A stretch of 12,032 nucleotides of DNA from JBHJOF01 sp050330055. GTDB taxonomy: Bacteria; Pseudomonadota; Alphaproteobacteria; Kiloniellales; JAKSDN01. A program made the translations under genes and the position numbers. Below the pieces are notes generated by a model, which searched no databases, was not told the DNA's origin, and saw nothing but the letters and a program-made list of their open reading frames with translations. How positions within the stretch are numbered: position 1 is the first letter of the stretch; each line of letters begins with the position of its first letter. Below, in pieces: positions 6,583 through 12,032 of the stretch. The stretch is taken from NCBI GenBank assembly GCA_050330055.1, contig JBHJOF010000033.1, positions 1 to 12,032 of the forward strand, read 5' to 3'.

Positions 6583-7659
6583 TCACGCCGCGAGGATCCG
6601 GGTCCAGGTCTCGTCGATCAGGCGGACGTGCTCCGTGCCCAGATAGAGGCTGGCCTCGCACTTCGCGATCACCTCGTCGGGCGGAAAGATCGCCGGGTTC
6701 TCGGTGTACTCGGCCGGCAGCAACGCCTTGGCCGCTTTGTTGGGCGAGGCGTACTGGATGAAATCGGCGATCGCGGCGCCCGCCTCGGCTTCGAGGATGA
6801 AGTTGATGAAGGCGTGCGCGTTCTCCGGGTGCGGAGCGCCCTTCGGAATGCAAAGGCAGTCCTGCCACACAAGGCCGCCTTCCTGCGGCACGGCATAGGC
6901 GATGTCGTCGTCCTCCTCCATGACCTGCAGGATGTCGCCGTTCCACTCCATGACCACGTCGACCTCGCCCGCCAGCAGCAGGTCCTGGCCGTTGTCGGCG
7001 GCGAAGGTCTTGATGTGCGGCTTCTGCCGGATGATCATCTCTTCCGCCTTGGCGATCTGCGCCGGGTCGGTCGAGTTGAGCGACTGGCCCATGTACTTGA
7101 GCGCCATCTGGATGACGGTGCCGCCGTCCGCGAGCATCGCCACCCTGCCGGAATAGCGGTCCGAGTCGTAGAGCCACTTCCAGCTGTCCGGCACCGAATC
7201 GACCCGCGACTTGCGATAGCCGATGCCGATGGTGCCCCACATGTAGGGCATGGAATGCCTGCGGCCCGGATCGAAGCTGGCCTCCGTGAAGTTCGGATCG
7301 AGGTTGGCCTTGTTCGGAATCTTGGAGTGGTCGATCTGCTCCAGCATCTGGGCCTCGATCATGCGCTCGACGTAGTCGTTTGTCGGCACGATCACGTCAT
7401 AGCCGGGATTGCCCTCCTTGAGCTTGGCGAAGAGCTCGTCGTTGTCGGCGTAGAGGTCCATCTTGACATCGATGCCGGTCGCGTCCTTGAAGTCGCCGAG
7501 CGTCGTCTCGCCGATGTAGGTGTCCCAGTTGTAGAAGTTGAGCCGCTTCTCCTCGGCCGCGCGGGCGAAGCGCGGGCCGAAGGCGAGGCCCGCGGCGACT
7601 GCGCCGCTTCCGGCCAGGAATGAGCGGCGTCCGAAGCGCCGTGCGAGCTGGATGGTCAT
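6583..7659 (-). CDS. potD: Periplasmic polyamine-binding protein PotD/PotF-like
   Basis: The 358-residue precursor has a twin-arginine signal (GRRSFLAG, 10-17) and an ARA cleavage site at 32-34, so it probably folds before Tat export. The mature protein begins with EKRLNFYNWDTYIG (37-50), the typical start of bacterial polyamine-binding proteins. Further family blocks are YDVIVPTNDYVERM (87-100), PYMWGTIGIGY (138-148), EWNGD (238-242) and VWQDCLCIP (264-272). Trp265 and Asp267 correspond to the WxD pair that grips the amine in E. coli PotD, as I recall it. The site matching PotD Glu171 appears to be Thr181, so which amine (putrescine, spermidine or another cation) is bound is open. The ATG at 7659 follows a strong GAGGAGG at 7669-7675. 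It is the first gene of the transporter operon. Confidence 0.92.
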   Translation of the reverse strand: MTIQLARRFGRRSFLAGSGAVAAGLAFGPRFARAAEEKRLNFYNWDTYIGETTLGDFKDATGIDVKMDLYADNDELFAKLKEGNPGYDVIVPTNDYVERMIEAQMLEQIDHSKIPNKANLDPNFTEASFDPGRRHSMPYMWGTIGIGYRKSRVDSVPDSWKWLYDSDRYSGRVAMLADGGTVIQMALKYMGQSLNSTDPAQIAKAEEMIIRQKPHIKTFAADNGQDLLLAGEVDVVMEWNGDILQVMEEDDDIAYAVPQEGGLVWQDCLCIPKGAPHPENAHAFINFILEAEAGAAIADFIQYASPNKAAKALLPAEYTENPAIFPPDEVIAKCEASLYLGTEHVRLIDETWTRILAA

Positions 7660-7751
7660 GGACTGATGCCTCCTCTGTCTCTGGGCCGAGACTTCCCGCC
7701 GGACTCCTCTCCGGATCCCCGTGGTGCCCCGGATTGCTTATCCAAGGATCG

Positions 7752-7781
7752 ATTCAAGCCAAGGCTGCGCTGTCTTGTCAA
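7752..7781 (-). promoter_or_regulatory. Candidate sigma70-type promoter of the pot operon
   Basis: On the minus strand a perfect -35 TTGACA (7776-7781) is followed after 18 bases by TTGAAT (7752-7757), which matches TATAAT at four of six positions. It lies about 93 bases before the potD ATG, in the 258-base gap after atpF. The spacing is slightly long. No operator was recognised. Confidence 0.45.
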
Positions 7782-7887
7782 CGCTGCGACACGAAGCCGC
7801 CCCCAATGGGGTCCAAGGGCAGGCTCCGAGCGGCCAAAGGCACGCTGGAACCCGGCCCAAGGCCGTCGCAGGCCTGACATCCTTCTT

Positions 7888-7908
7888 CCGGCACGGGGGC
7901 CGCGCCGG
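7888..7908 (-). terminator. Hairpin just after atpF, possible operon end
   Basis: A 9-bp stem with a 3-base loop (CCGGCACGG / CCGCGCCGG, one G-T wobble) starts 9 bases after the atpF stop codon. The minus-strand sequence beyond it is AAGAAGGATG, with no T-tract, so this is not a classical intrinsic terminator. It may protect the 3' end of the atp transcript. Confidence 0.35.
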
Positions 7909-7917
7909 GCTCCGGCG

Positions 7918-8400
7918 TCAATGCAGCTTGTCGGCCAGCTCGTCGATCGAGCGCTCGACCAGGTCGTCGGCCTTGGCCGAATCGACCTTGTCCTTAAGCA
8001 GCCGCGCGGTGGCGGCGATCGCCAGGTCGACCGCCTGCTCGCGCACTTCCTTGAGGGCGGCCGCCTCGGCCTGCGCGATTTTCTCCATGGCCAGCTTCTC
8101 GCGGCGGGCGAGCTGTTCTTCCAGCGCGCGCTCGGCCTGAGCCCGCAGGTGCCCGGCCTCGGTGCGCGCGTTGGCCAGGATCTGCTCGCTCTCCTTCACC
8201 GCGTCGCGTTGCATGCGCTTGTACTCGGCCAGGGTCTTCTGCGCTTCCTCGCGCAGCCGCTGCGCCTCGTCGAGCTGCTGGCGAATGCGCTCGGCACGGC
8301 CGTCCAGGCCCTTGAAGACGGCCCGGCTGACCGGCCGGTAAATCGCCCCGACGGTGATGACGAAGGCGACCGCGACCCAGAATGTCGGATCCTCGAACAT
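7918..8400 (-). CDS. atpF: ATP synthase F0 subunit b
   Basis: This 160-residue protein forms, with b', the peripheral stalk that holds the F1 head still against the turning c-ring. One N-terminal membrane segment (about 5-24, starting FEDPTFWVAVAFVI) is followed by a charged, Ala/Glu/Arg-rich helix to near the C-terminus (KTLAEYKRMQRDA region, then a long coiled coil). The length and the short N-terminus are usual for the alphaproteobacterial b subunit. The ATG at 8400 shares its A with the atpF' stop in TGATG, suggesting translational coupling that would help make b and b' in equal amounts. It is the last gene of the F0 operon; no F1 genes follow, as is normal in this class. Confidence 0.93.
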   Translation of the reverse strand: MFEDPTFWVAVAFVITVGAIYRPVSRAVFKGLDGRAERIRQQLDEAQRLREEAQKTLAEYKRMQRDAVKESEQILANARTEAGHLRAQAERALEEQLARREKLAMEKIAQAEAAALKEVREQAVDLAIAATARLLKDKVDSAKADDLVERSIDELADKLH

Positions 8401-8915
8401 CAGGCGCCGCTCCCCGAGGTCTGTCCGCTCACCTGGTCGGTCGCCCCCTGGATGGCCTGCCCGACCTCGGCCTCGCTGACCTCGACGCCGATCAGGCGGG
8501 CGGTGGCGGCCGCGGCGCTCTCGGCCGCGACCGACTTAAGGTTGGCGACCGCCTCGGCCTTGGCCTTGGCGATGCTGGCCTCGGCCTCCTTGGTGCGGGC
8601 GGCGAGCTCGGCGGCGAAGGCCTCGTTGCGCTTGGCCGCCGCCTCGGCCATCGCGGCCGCCGTCGCCTTGAGGTCGGCCTGCGCCTTGGCGCGGGCGTCT
8701 TCCAGCGCCTTGTTGTAGGCGGCCAGCACCTCCTCCGCCTCGGCCTTCAGCTTTTCCGCCCGGGTCAGATCGTCCTCGATCTTCTCCTGGCGCTGCTCCA
8801 GCACCGAGGAGATGCGCGGCAGCACCGCCCGCCACAGCACCAGGTAAAGCGCCGTGAAGGTCAGGACCAGCCAGAAGAGCTGCGAGGGAAAGCTGCTCGG
8901 ATCGAACTGGGGCAT
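8400..8915 (-). CDS. atpF': ATP synthase F0 subunit b' (second b-type subunit)
   Basis: The 171-residue protein begins MPQFDPSSFPSQLFWLVL, the typical b' start, with one membrane segment at about 12-32. The LPRISSVLEQRQEKIEDDL stretch follows, and then a long Ala/Glu/Lys-rich coiled coil. With AtpF it makes a b/b' heterodimer stalk, as in other alphaproteobacteria and in photosynthetic lineages. The gene is also annotated atpG or atpX in some genomes. The short C-terminal tail (SGQTSGSGA) is low complexity. The start codon is directly preceded by a 12-bp palindrome that covers the AGG ribosome-binding bases. The stop overlaps the atpF start by one base. Confidence 0.92.
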   Translation of the reverse strand: MPQFDPSSFPSQLFWLVLTFTALYLVLWRAVLPRISSVLEQRQEKIEDDLTRAEKLKAEAEEVLAAYNKALEDARAKAQADLKATAAAMAEAAAKRNEAFAAELAARTKEAEASIAKAKAEAVANLKSVAAESAAAATARLIGVEVSEAEVGQAIQGATDQVSGQTSGSGA

Positions 8916-8927
8916 GGCAGGCCTGCC
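8916..8927 (-). promoter_or_regulatory. 12-bp palindrome over the atpF' ribosome binding site
   Basis: GGCAGGCCTGCC is a perfect palindrome that ends at the base before the atpF' start codon and includes its only AGG near the start; a second AGG lies just upstream. Self-pairing or dimer pairing could hold translation of b' below that of c. This role is inference. Confidence 0.35.
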
Positions 8928-8938
8928 GCCTCGATTGC

Positions 8939-8962
8939 AGAACGCGCCGTGAAGCGCGTTCT
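8939..8962 (-). promoter_or_regulatory. Hairpin overlapping the atpE stop codon
   Basis: AGAACGCGC and GCGCGTTCT form a perfect 9-bp stem with a 6-base loop. On the transcript the stem starts inside the UAG stop of atpE. It lies in the 45-base gap before atpF' and lacks a T-tract. A 3' stem here could protect atpE mRNA from exonucleases and so favour the c subunit, which is needed in many copies per complex. Confidence 0.5.
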
Positions 8963-9188
8963 AGAACACGAACAGCAGCAACAGGGCGATCAGCAGGGCG
9001 TAGAGCGCCACCGCCTCGACCAGCGCGAAGCCGATCCACATGAAGCCCTGGACCGTCGGGATGGCCGCGGGGTTGCGCGCCCCGGAGGCGATCATCGACG
9101 AGAAGATGTTGCCAATACCGGCGCCCACGCCGCCGAGGCCCACCACGGCGAGGCCCGCACCGATCAACTTTGCGGCTTCGACTTCCAT
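8961..9188 (-). CDS. atpE: ATP synthase F0 subunit c
   Basis: This 75-residue proteolipid is a hairpin of two membrane helices (about 8-32 and 47-73) joined by a polar loop with ARNP (37-40). The first helix has the glycine-rich pattern GLGGVGAGIG (17-26) that packs the ring. Glu58 in the second helix (ALVEAVALY) is the proton-carrying carboxylate. I see no clear sodium-binding signature, so proton coupling is likely. The ring of c subunits turns as protons pass the a subunit. The ATG at 9188 is preceded by a GAGAGGGA ribosome binding site, better than those of the stalk genes. The 68-base gap from atpB and the 45-base gap to atpF' are the longest inside the operon. Confidence 0.96.
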   Translation of the reverse strand: MEVEAAKLIGAGLAVVGLGGVGAGIGNIFSSMIASGARNPAAIPTVQGFMWIGFALVEAVALYALLIALLLLFVF

Positions 9189-9256
9189 TTGCCTAGTCCC
9201 TCTCGTTTGTCAAATTGGTCAAGCGTCCTGGCCTGCAGGTCCCGGCCCCGGCCGTC

Positions 9257-10066
9257 CTAGTGCAGATGAAGCGCATCATTCAGATAGACGCAGCTCAGGA
9301 TGGTGAACACATAGGCCTGCAGAAAGGCGATGATCAGCTCGAGCCCGGTCAGGCCAACGACCAGGGCGAGCGGCACGATGCCGCCGACGATGCCGAGCGG
9401 CGCGATGAAGCCGGCGAAGACTTTCAGCATGGTGTGGCCGGCCGTCATGTTGGCGAAGAGCCGCAGCGCCAGGCTCACCGGGCGCGTGAAATAGGACAGC
9501 ACCTCGATCGGGATCAAGAGCGGCGCCAGGAAGACCGGCACGCCAGCGGGCAGGAAGAAGCTGAAGAAGTGCAGGCCGTGCTTGGCGAAGCCGATCACGG
9601 TGACCCCGATGAAGACCACCGCCGCCATGGCGAAGGTGACGGCGATGTGGCTGGTGTAGGTGAAGCTGTAGGGCAGCATGCCCAGCATGTTGCCGGCGAA
9701 GACGAACATGAAGAGCGTGAAGATGAAGGGGAAGTACTTGCGCCCCTCCTGCCCGACGTTGTCGCGGATCATATTAGCGATGAACTCGTAGCTGAGCTCG
9801 GCCAGGCTCTGCAGCCGCGTCGGCACCAGATGGCCGCGCCGCATGCCGAGCAGCAGCGTCCCGGCGACCAGCGCCAGGCCGATCACCATGAAGAGCGACG
9901 AGTTGGTGAAGTGATAGAACTGGAGCTGATCGCCCTCGGCGCCGGTCAGCGCCTTGATCACGAACTGCTCGAGCGGCCCGTGCGCCTGCTCGGCGTGCTC
10001 GATCTCTTCAAGCACACCCTCTGCGGCCGAGCCTTCGCCGACAGTCTGTTCAGCCGTTTGCGCCAT
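9257..10066 (-). CDS. atpB: ATP synthase F0 subunit a
   Basis: This 269-residue membrane protein forms the proton half-channels beside the c-ring. Hydrophobic helices lie near 56-74, 112-134, 141-161, 177-191, 215-238 and 240-262. The invariant Arg is Arg202 in SLALRLFANMTAGH (198-211), and further conserved residues follow in GLELIIAFLQAYVFTIL (241-257). The first 30 residues are an acidic extension (AEGVLEEIEHAEQAHG region) before the usual GPLEQF-I-L start, longer than I expect for the family. A GTG at codon 18 could be an alternative start. The ATG at 10066 is favoured because it shares its A with the atpI stop (TGATG), with an AGG a few bases upstream. Confidence 0.95.
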   Translation of the reverse strand: MAQTAEQTVGEGSAAEGVLEEIEHAEQAHGPLEQFVIKALTGAEGDQLQFYHFTNSSLFMVIGLALVAGTLLLGMRRGHLVPTRLQSLAELSYEFIANMIRDNVGQEGRKYFPFIFTLFMFVFAGNMLGMLPYSFTYTSHIAVTFAMAAVVFIGVTVIGFAKHGLHFFSFFLPAGVPVFLAPLLIPIEVLSYFTRPVSLALRLFANMTAGHTMLKVFAGFIAPLGIVGGIVPLALVVGLTGLELIIAFLQAYVFTILSCVYLNDALHLH

Positions 10067-10476
10067 CAGGTGCCTGACCCCGTCCCCTCGCCGTCCGCGG
10101 CGTCCCCGTCCGCCTCGTCCTTGCCTGTCGTCCGCTGCTTGCGGTAGCCCACCGCGTAGCCTTGCCCGCTGGCCACGCGATAGACGTTAAGAAAGCCGGC
10201 CGCCGAACCCAGCAGGAAGAACACCACCAGGAACAACGGCAGCGTGCCGAGCCAGCGGTCCAGCAGCAGGCCGACCACCACGCCGACCACGATGCCGGTG
10301 ACCATCTCGATCGCCAGCCGGAAGCCGACCCCCATGCCGCTGGAGCCAACGGCCGCGCTCTGCTTCCGCCCCGCGCCGGCCGCTTCGGCCTGCGTCTTGC
10401 GGGCAGCCTTCAGGCGAGCATCCAGGTCCTTGAGAGAAGGGTCCTTGAGCGAAGGCCGCTCTTCGGGGTCCGTCAT
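10066..10476 (-). CDS. atpI: AtpI, ATP synthase F0 assembly protein
   Basis: This 136-residue protein has two membrane helices (about 50-72 and 78-98) with the AtpI pattern GMGVGFRLAIEMVTGIVVG, then LDRWLGTLPLFLVVFFLLG and AAGFLNVYR. AtpI helps assembly of the c-ring and may assist magnesium uptake in other bacteria; the family role is only partly settled. The charged cytoplasmic N-terminus contains a small repeat (SLKDPSLKDLD, 9-19), and the C-terminus is an acidic Gly/Asp-rich tail. It is the first gene of the operon, and its stop overlaps the atpB start. The ATG at 10476 was chosen because it gives the usual length; the ribosome binding site is not obvious. Confidence 0.88.
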   Translation of the reverse strand: MTDPEERPSLKDPSLKDLDARLKAARKTQAEAAGAGRKQSAAVGSSGMGVGFRLAIEMVTGIVVGVVVGLLLDRWLGTLPLFLVVFFLLGSAAGFLNVYRVASGQGYAVGYRKQRTTGKDEADGDAADGEGTGSGT

Positions 10477-10538
10477 CCTGTCTGCTCACCCGGCTTCCCC
10501 CCAGAGACCGGTCTCCGCGGCGCCGACTTGGCGGCGCG

Positions 10539-10567
10539 ACCTTATTAAGCGCCCCTAGGCGAGTCAA
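10539..10567 (-). promoter_or_regulatory. Candidate promoter of the atp F0 operon
   Basis: On the minus strand TTGACT (10562-10567) is followed after 17 bases by TAAGGT (10539-10544), within the AT-richer run CTTAATAAGG. The -35 matches five of six consensus bases and the -10 only three, which is common in alphaproteobacterial promoters. The predicted start would lie about 55 bases before the atpI ATG, and the leader would include the two palindromes at 10504-10537. Confidence 0.5.
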
Positions 10568-10679
10568 GGCGCATCGCGCCGCCTGCGGCCGCCTTGCGGA
10601 AGCGGCGAAATGACCGCGATTCACCGGCTTGTGCCGCGTGCTTGCCGGCCTTGTGGCTCCGACACTTGGCCTCTCACAA

Positions 10680-10755
10680 TGTCATGCCCGGACCTGATCC
10701 GGGCATCCATCGTGCAGCGGCACCATGGATTGCCGGGTCAAGCCCGGCAATGACA
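10680..10755. repeat. Dispersed alphaproteobacterial palindrome (REP-like)
   Basis: The element runs from TGTCATGCCCGGACCTGATC to TCAAGCCCGGCAATGACA. Its two roughly 31-base arms are imperfect inverted copies of each other and are joined by a short loop around GCAGCGGC. Each arm is itself a hairpin (GCCCGG-ACCTGAT-CCGGGC and GCCGGG-TCAAG-CCCGGC). Sequences of this shape occur in many copies between genes of alphaproteobacteria. It lies 38 bases past the smc stop and could help end that transcript. Confidence 0.8.
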
Positions 10756-10793
10756 GGATTGAGGGTCTCGAAACTACCCGGTAGTCAATCGCG

Positions 10794-12032
10794 TTAGGCA
10801 CTCTCGCGCAGCGTTTCGGCGGTCTCCAGGTCGACCGAGACGAGCTGGCTGACGCCGCGCTCGGCCATGGTTACGCCGAACAGGCGGTCGACCCGCGCCA
10901 TGGTCATGCGGTGATGCGTGATCACCAGGAATCGGGTCTGGGTGCGCTCGGCCAGCTCGTCGACCAGGTTGCAAAAGCGGTCGACGTTGGAGTCGTCGAG
11001 CGGCGCGTCGACCTCGTCCAGCACGCAGATCGGCGCCGGGTTGGTAAGGAACACCGCGAACAGCAGCGCCAGCGCGGTCAGCGCCTGCTCGCCGCCGGAC
11101 AGCAGCGACATGACCTGCAGGCGCTTGCCCGGCGGGCTCGCCATGATCTCGAGGCCGGCGTCGAGCGGGTCCTCCGCCTCGGTCAACGCCAGGTGCGCGC
11201 GGCCGCCGCCGAAGAGGCGCACGAAGAGCTCGCCGAAATGGCCGTTGACCAGCTCGAAGGCGGCGAGCAGACGCTCGCGGCCCTCGCGATTCAGGCTGGC
11301 GATACCCTGGCGCAGGCGGGCGATGGCCGAGACCAGGTCGGCGCGCTCGGTCTGCATGCCGGTGATCTGCTGCTCCAGCTCGTCGGCCTCCTGCTCGGCG
11401 CGCAGGTTGACCGGGCCCATGTTGTCGCGCTCGCGGACCAAGCGCGCCAGCTTGCCCTCGATGTCGTCGCGCGCCGGCAGCTCCTGGCCGGGATCGACCT
11501 CGGCCAGCTCCAGCAGGTTCTCGACCGGGCAGTCGAGCCGCTCCATGACCCGCGACTTGAGCTGGGCCAGGGTCTGGTCGGCCTGGGCGACGCCGGCCTC
11601 GGCGCGAACCCGCTCCTCGCGCGTCTCGGCCAGGCGGTGCTCCTCGGCCTTGAGGGCGCGGTCGGCCTCGGCCAGCCTGGTCTCGCCGCCGGCGAGCGCA
11701 TCGGCGGCGGCGCGGCGCCTTTGCTCCGCGCTCTCGATCAGCCCGGCGAGGGTCTCGCGCCGCTCGGCCAGCTCGGCCGGCCGGCCGGCCAGCGCCTCGA
11801 TCTCGCGTTCGACCTCGGCCTGGCGCTCGGCCAGCTCGACGATGTGCGTGCACGCCGCCTCGGCGCGCTGCTGCCAGGAGGCGTGCTCCTCGGCGACCGC
11901 GGCGCGGCGGCCGGCGCGCAGCTCGGCCTCGCGGATCAGGCCGTCGAGCGTGCTCTGGCGGTCGGACAGCAGGCGGCGCTGCTCGGCCAGCTCGGCACGC
12001 AGCAGACCCAGGCGTTCACGCGCCGCCGCCAG
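10794..12032 (-). CDS. smc: Chromosome segregation ATPase SMC, C-terminal third (5' partial)
   Basis: The frame is open without interruption from the window edge to a TAA, giving 412 residues. It is in phase throughout, so the Met near 11546 is internal and not the start. Residues 1 to about 225 are a Glu/Ala/Arg/Leu-rich coiled coil, the return arm after the hinge. NMGPVNLRAEQE (around 205-216) leads into the C-terminal ATPase head. The head has the signature LSGGEQALTALALLFAVF (starting at 311), Walker B ICVLDEVDAPLDDSN (starting at 335) and the switch His in LVITHHRMTM. It pairs with the N-terminal Walker A half, which lies outside the window, to entrap and compact DNA with ScpA and ScpB. 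Full-length proteins are about 1150-1200 residues. It lies 317 bases upstream of atpI on the same strand. Confidence 0.95.
   Translation of the reverse strand: MAAARERLGLLRAELAEQRRLLSDRQSTLDGLIREAELRAGRRAAVAEEHASWQQRAEAACTHIVELAERQAEVEREIEALAGRPAELAERRETLAGLIESAEQRRRAAADALAGGETRLAEADRALKAEEHRLAETREERVRAEAGVAQADQTLAQLKSRVMERLDCPVENLLELAEVDPGQELPARDDIEGKLARLVRERDNMGPVNLRAEQEADELEQQITGMQTERADLVSAIARLRQGIASLNREGRERLLAAFELVNGHFGELFVRLFGGGRAHLALTEAEDPLDAGLEIMASPPGKRLQVMSLLSGGEQALTALALLFAVFLTNPAPICVLDEVDAPLDDSNVDRFCNLVDELAERTQTRFLVITHHRMTMARVDRLFGVTMAERGVSQLVSVDLETAETLRESA

Larger units (their letters stand above)
10477..10793. other. Intergenic stretch between smc and atpI
   Basis: No gene is seen in these 317 bases. 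From left to right on the plus strand they hold a GAGACCGGTCTC palindrome (10504-10515), a GCGCCG/CGGCGC hairpin (10520-10537), the atpI promoter candidate (10539-10567), a featureless part (about 10568-10679), a dispersed palindrome (10680-10755) and a small ACTACC-C-GGTAGT palindrome (10773-10785) 8 bases after the smc stop. Confidence 0.7.

Noticed and set aside
10794..11546. A separate 250-residue ATPase gene starting at an internal Met
   Set aside because: The same frame continues without a stop to 12032 with coiled-coil sequence typical of SMC, so the Met is internal.
10774..11853. 359-codon minus-strand frame over smc
   Set aside because: It is a shadow frame. The in-phase smc frame carries the ABC signature and Walker B and is open to the window edge.
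1..12032. CRISPR array, toxin-antitoxin pair or a complete defence system
   Set aside because: No regularly spaced direct repeats or small paired toxin-antitoxin genes were seen. The DUF3800 gene alone is not enough to call a system.

Overview
The window looks like a chromosomal stretch of a GC-rich alphaproteobacterium, probably Rhodospirillales-like. This rests on three signs: an F0 ATP synthase cluster in the order atpI-atpB-atpE-atpF'-atpF with both a b' and a b subunit and no F1 genes beside it; a dispersed palindrome of the kind common in alphaproteobacterial intergenic DNA; and very GC-rich codon use in all genes but one. Taxonomy beyond the class is inference. Every gene except the transposase fragment at the left edge is on the minus strand.

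Left edge (1-1342): the tail of an IS5-type transposase and the right end of its insertion sequence. The insertion sits inside a DUF3800 gene, removes its C-terminus and supplies its stop codon. The DUF3800 gene is clearly less GC-rich than the rest and is probably acquired DNA. Next to it lies a small exported protein of unknown function.

Middle left (1343-3580): a gene-free stretch with a perfect 35-bp inverted repeat, then a Tat-exported dienelactone-hydrolase-family enzyme and an NAD(P)H-dependent FMN reductase. These are separated by non-coding DNA and need not be co-transcribed.

Middle (3581-7659): a complete polyamine-type ABC importer in the order substrate-binding protein, permease PotB, permease PotC, ATPase PotA. 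A likely promoter and a strong ribosome binding site precede potD. A strong hairpin between potD and potB probably raises the level of the binding protein over the membrane parts. potB and potC are coupled through a TGATG overlap.

Right (7918-12032): the F0 half of ATP synthase (AtpI, a, c, b', b), with TGATG overlaps at atpI/atpB and atpF'/atpF, a promoter candidate in front of atpI, and a hairpin at the end of atpE that may set the high c-subunit dosage. Upstream is the 3' third of smc, which runs off the window, with an alphaproteobacterial palindrome in the gap.

I see no undescribed multi-gene system. The window is mostly core metabolism. The points most worth a second look are the IS-truncated DUF3800 gene and the RNA-level structures inside the two operons. 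I see no CRISPR array, rRNA or tRNA.
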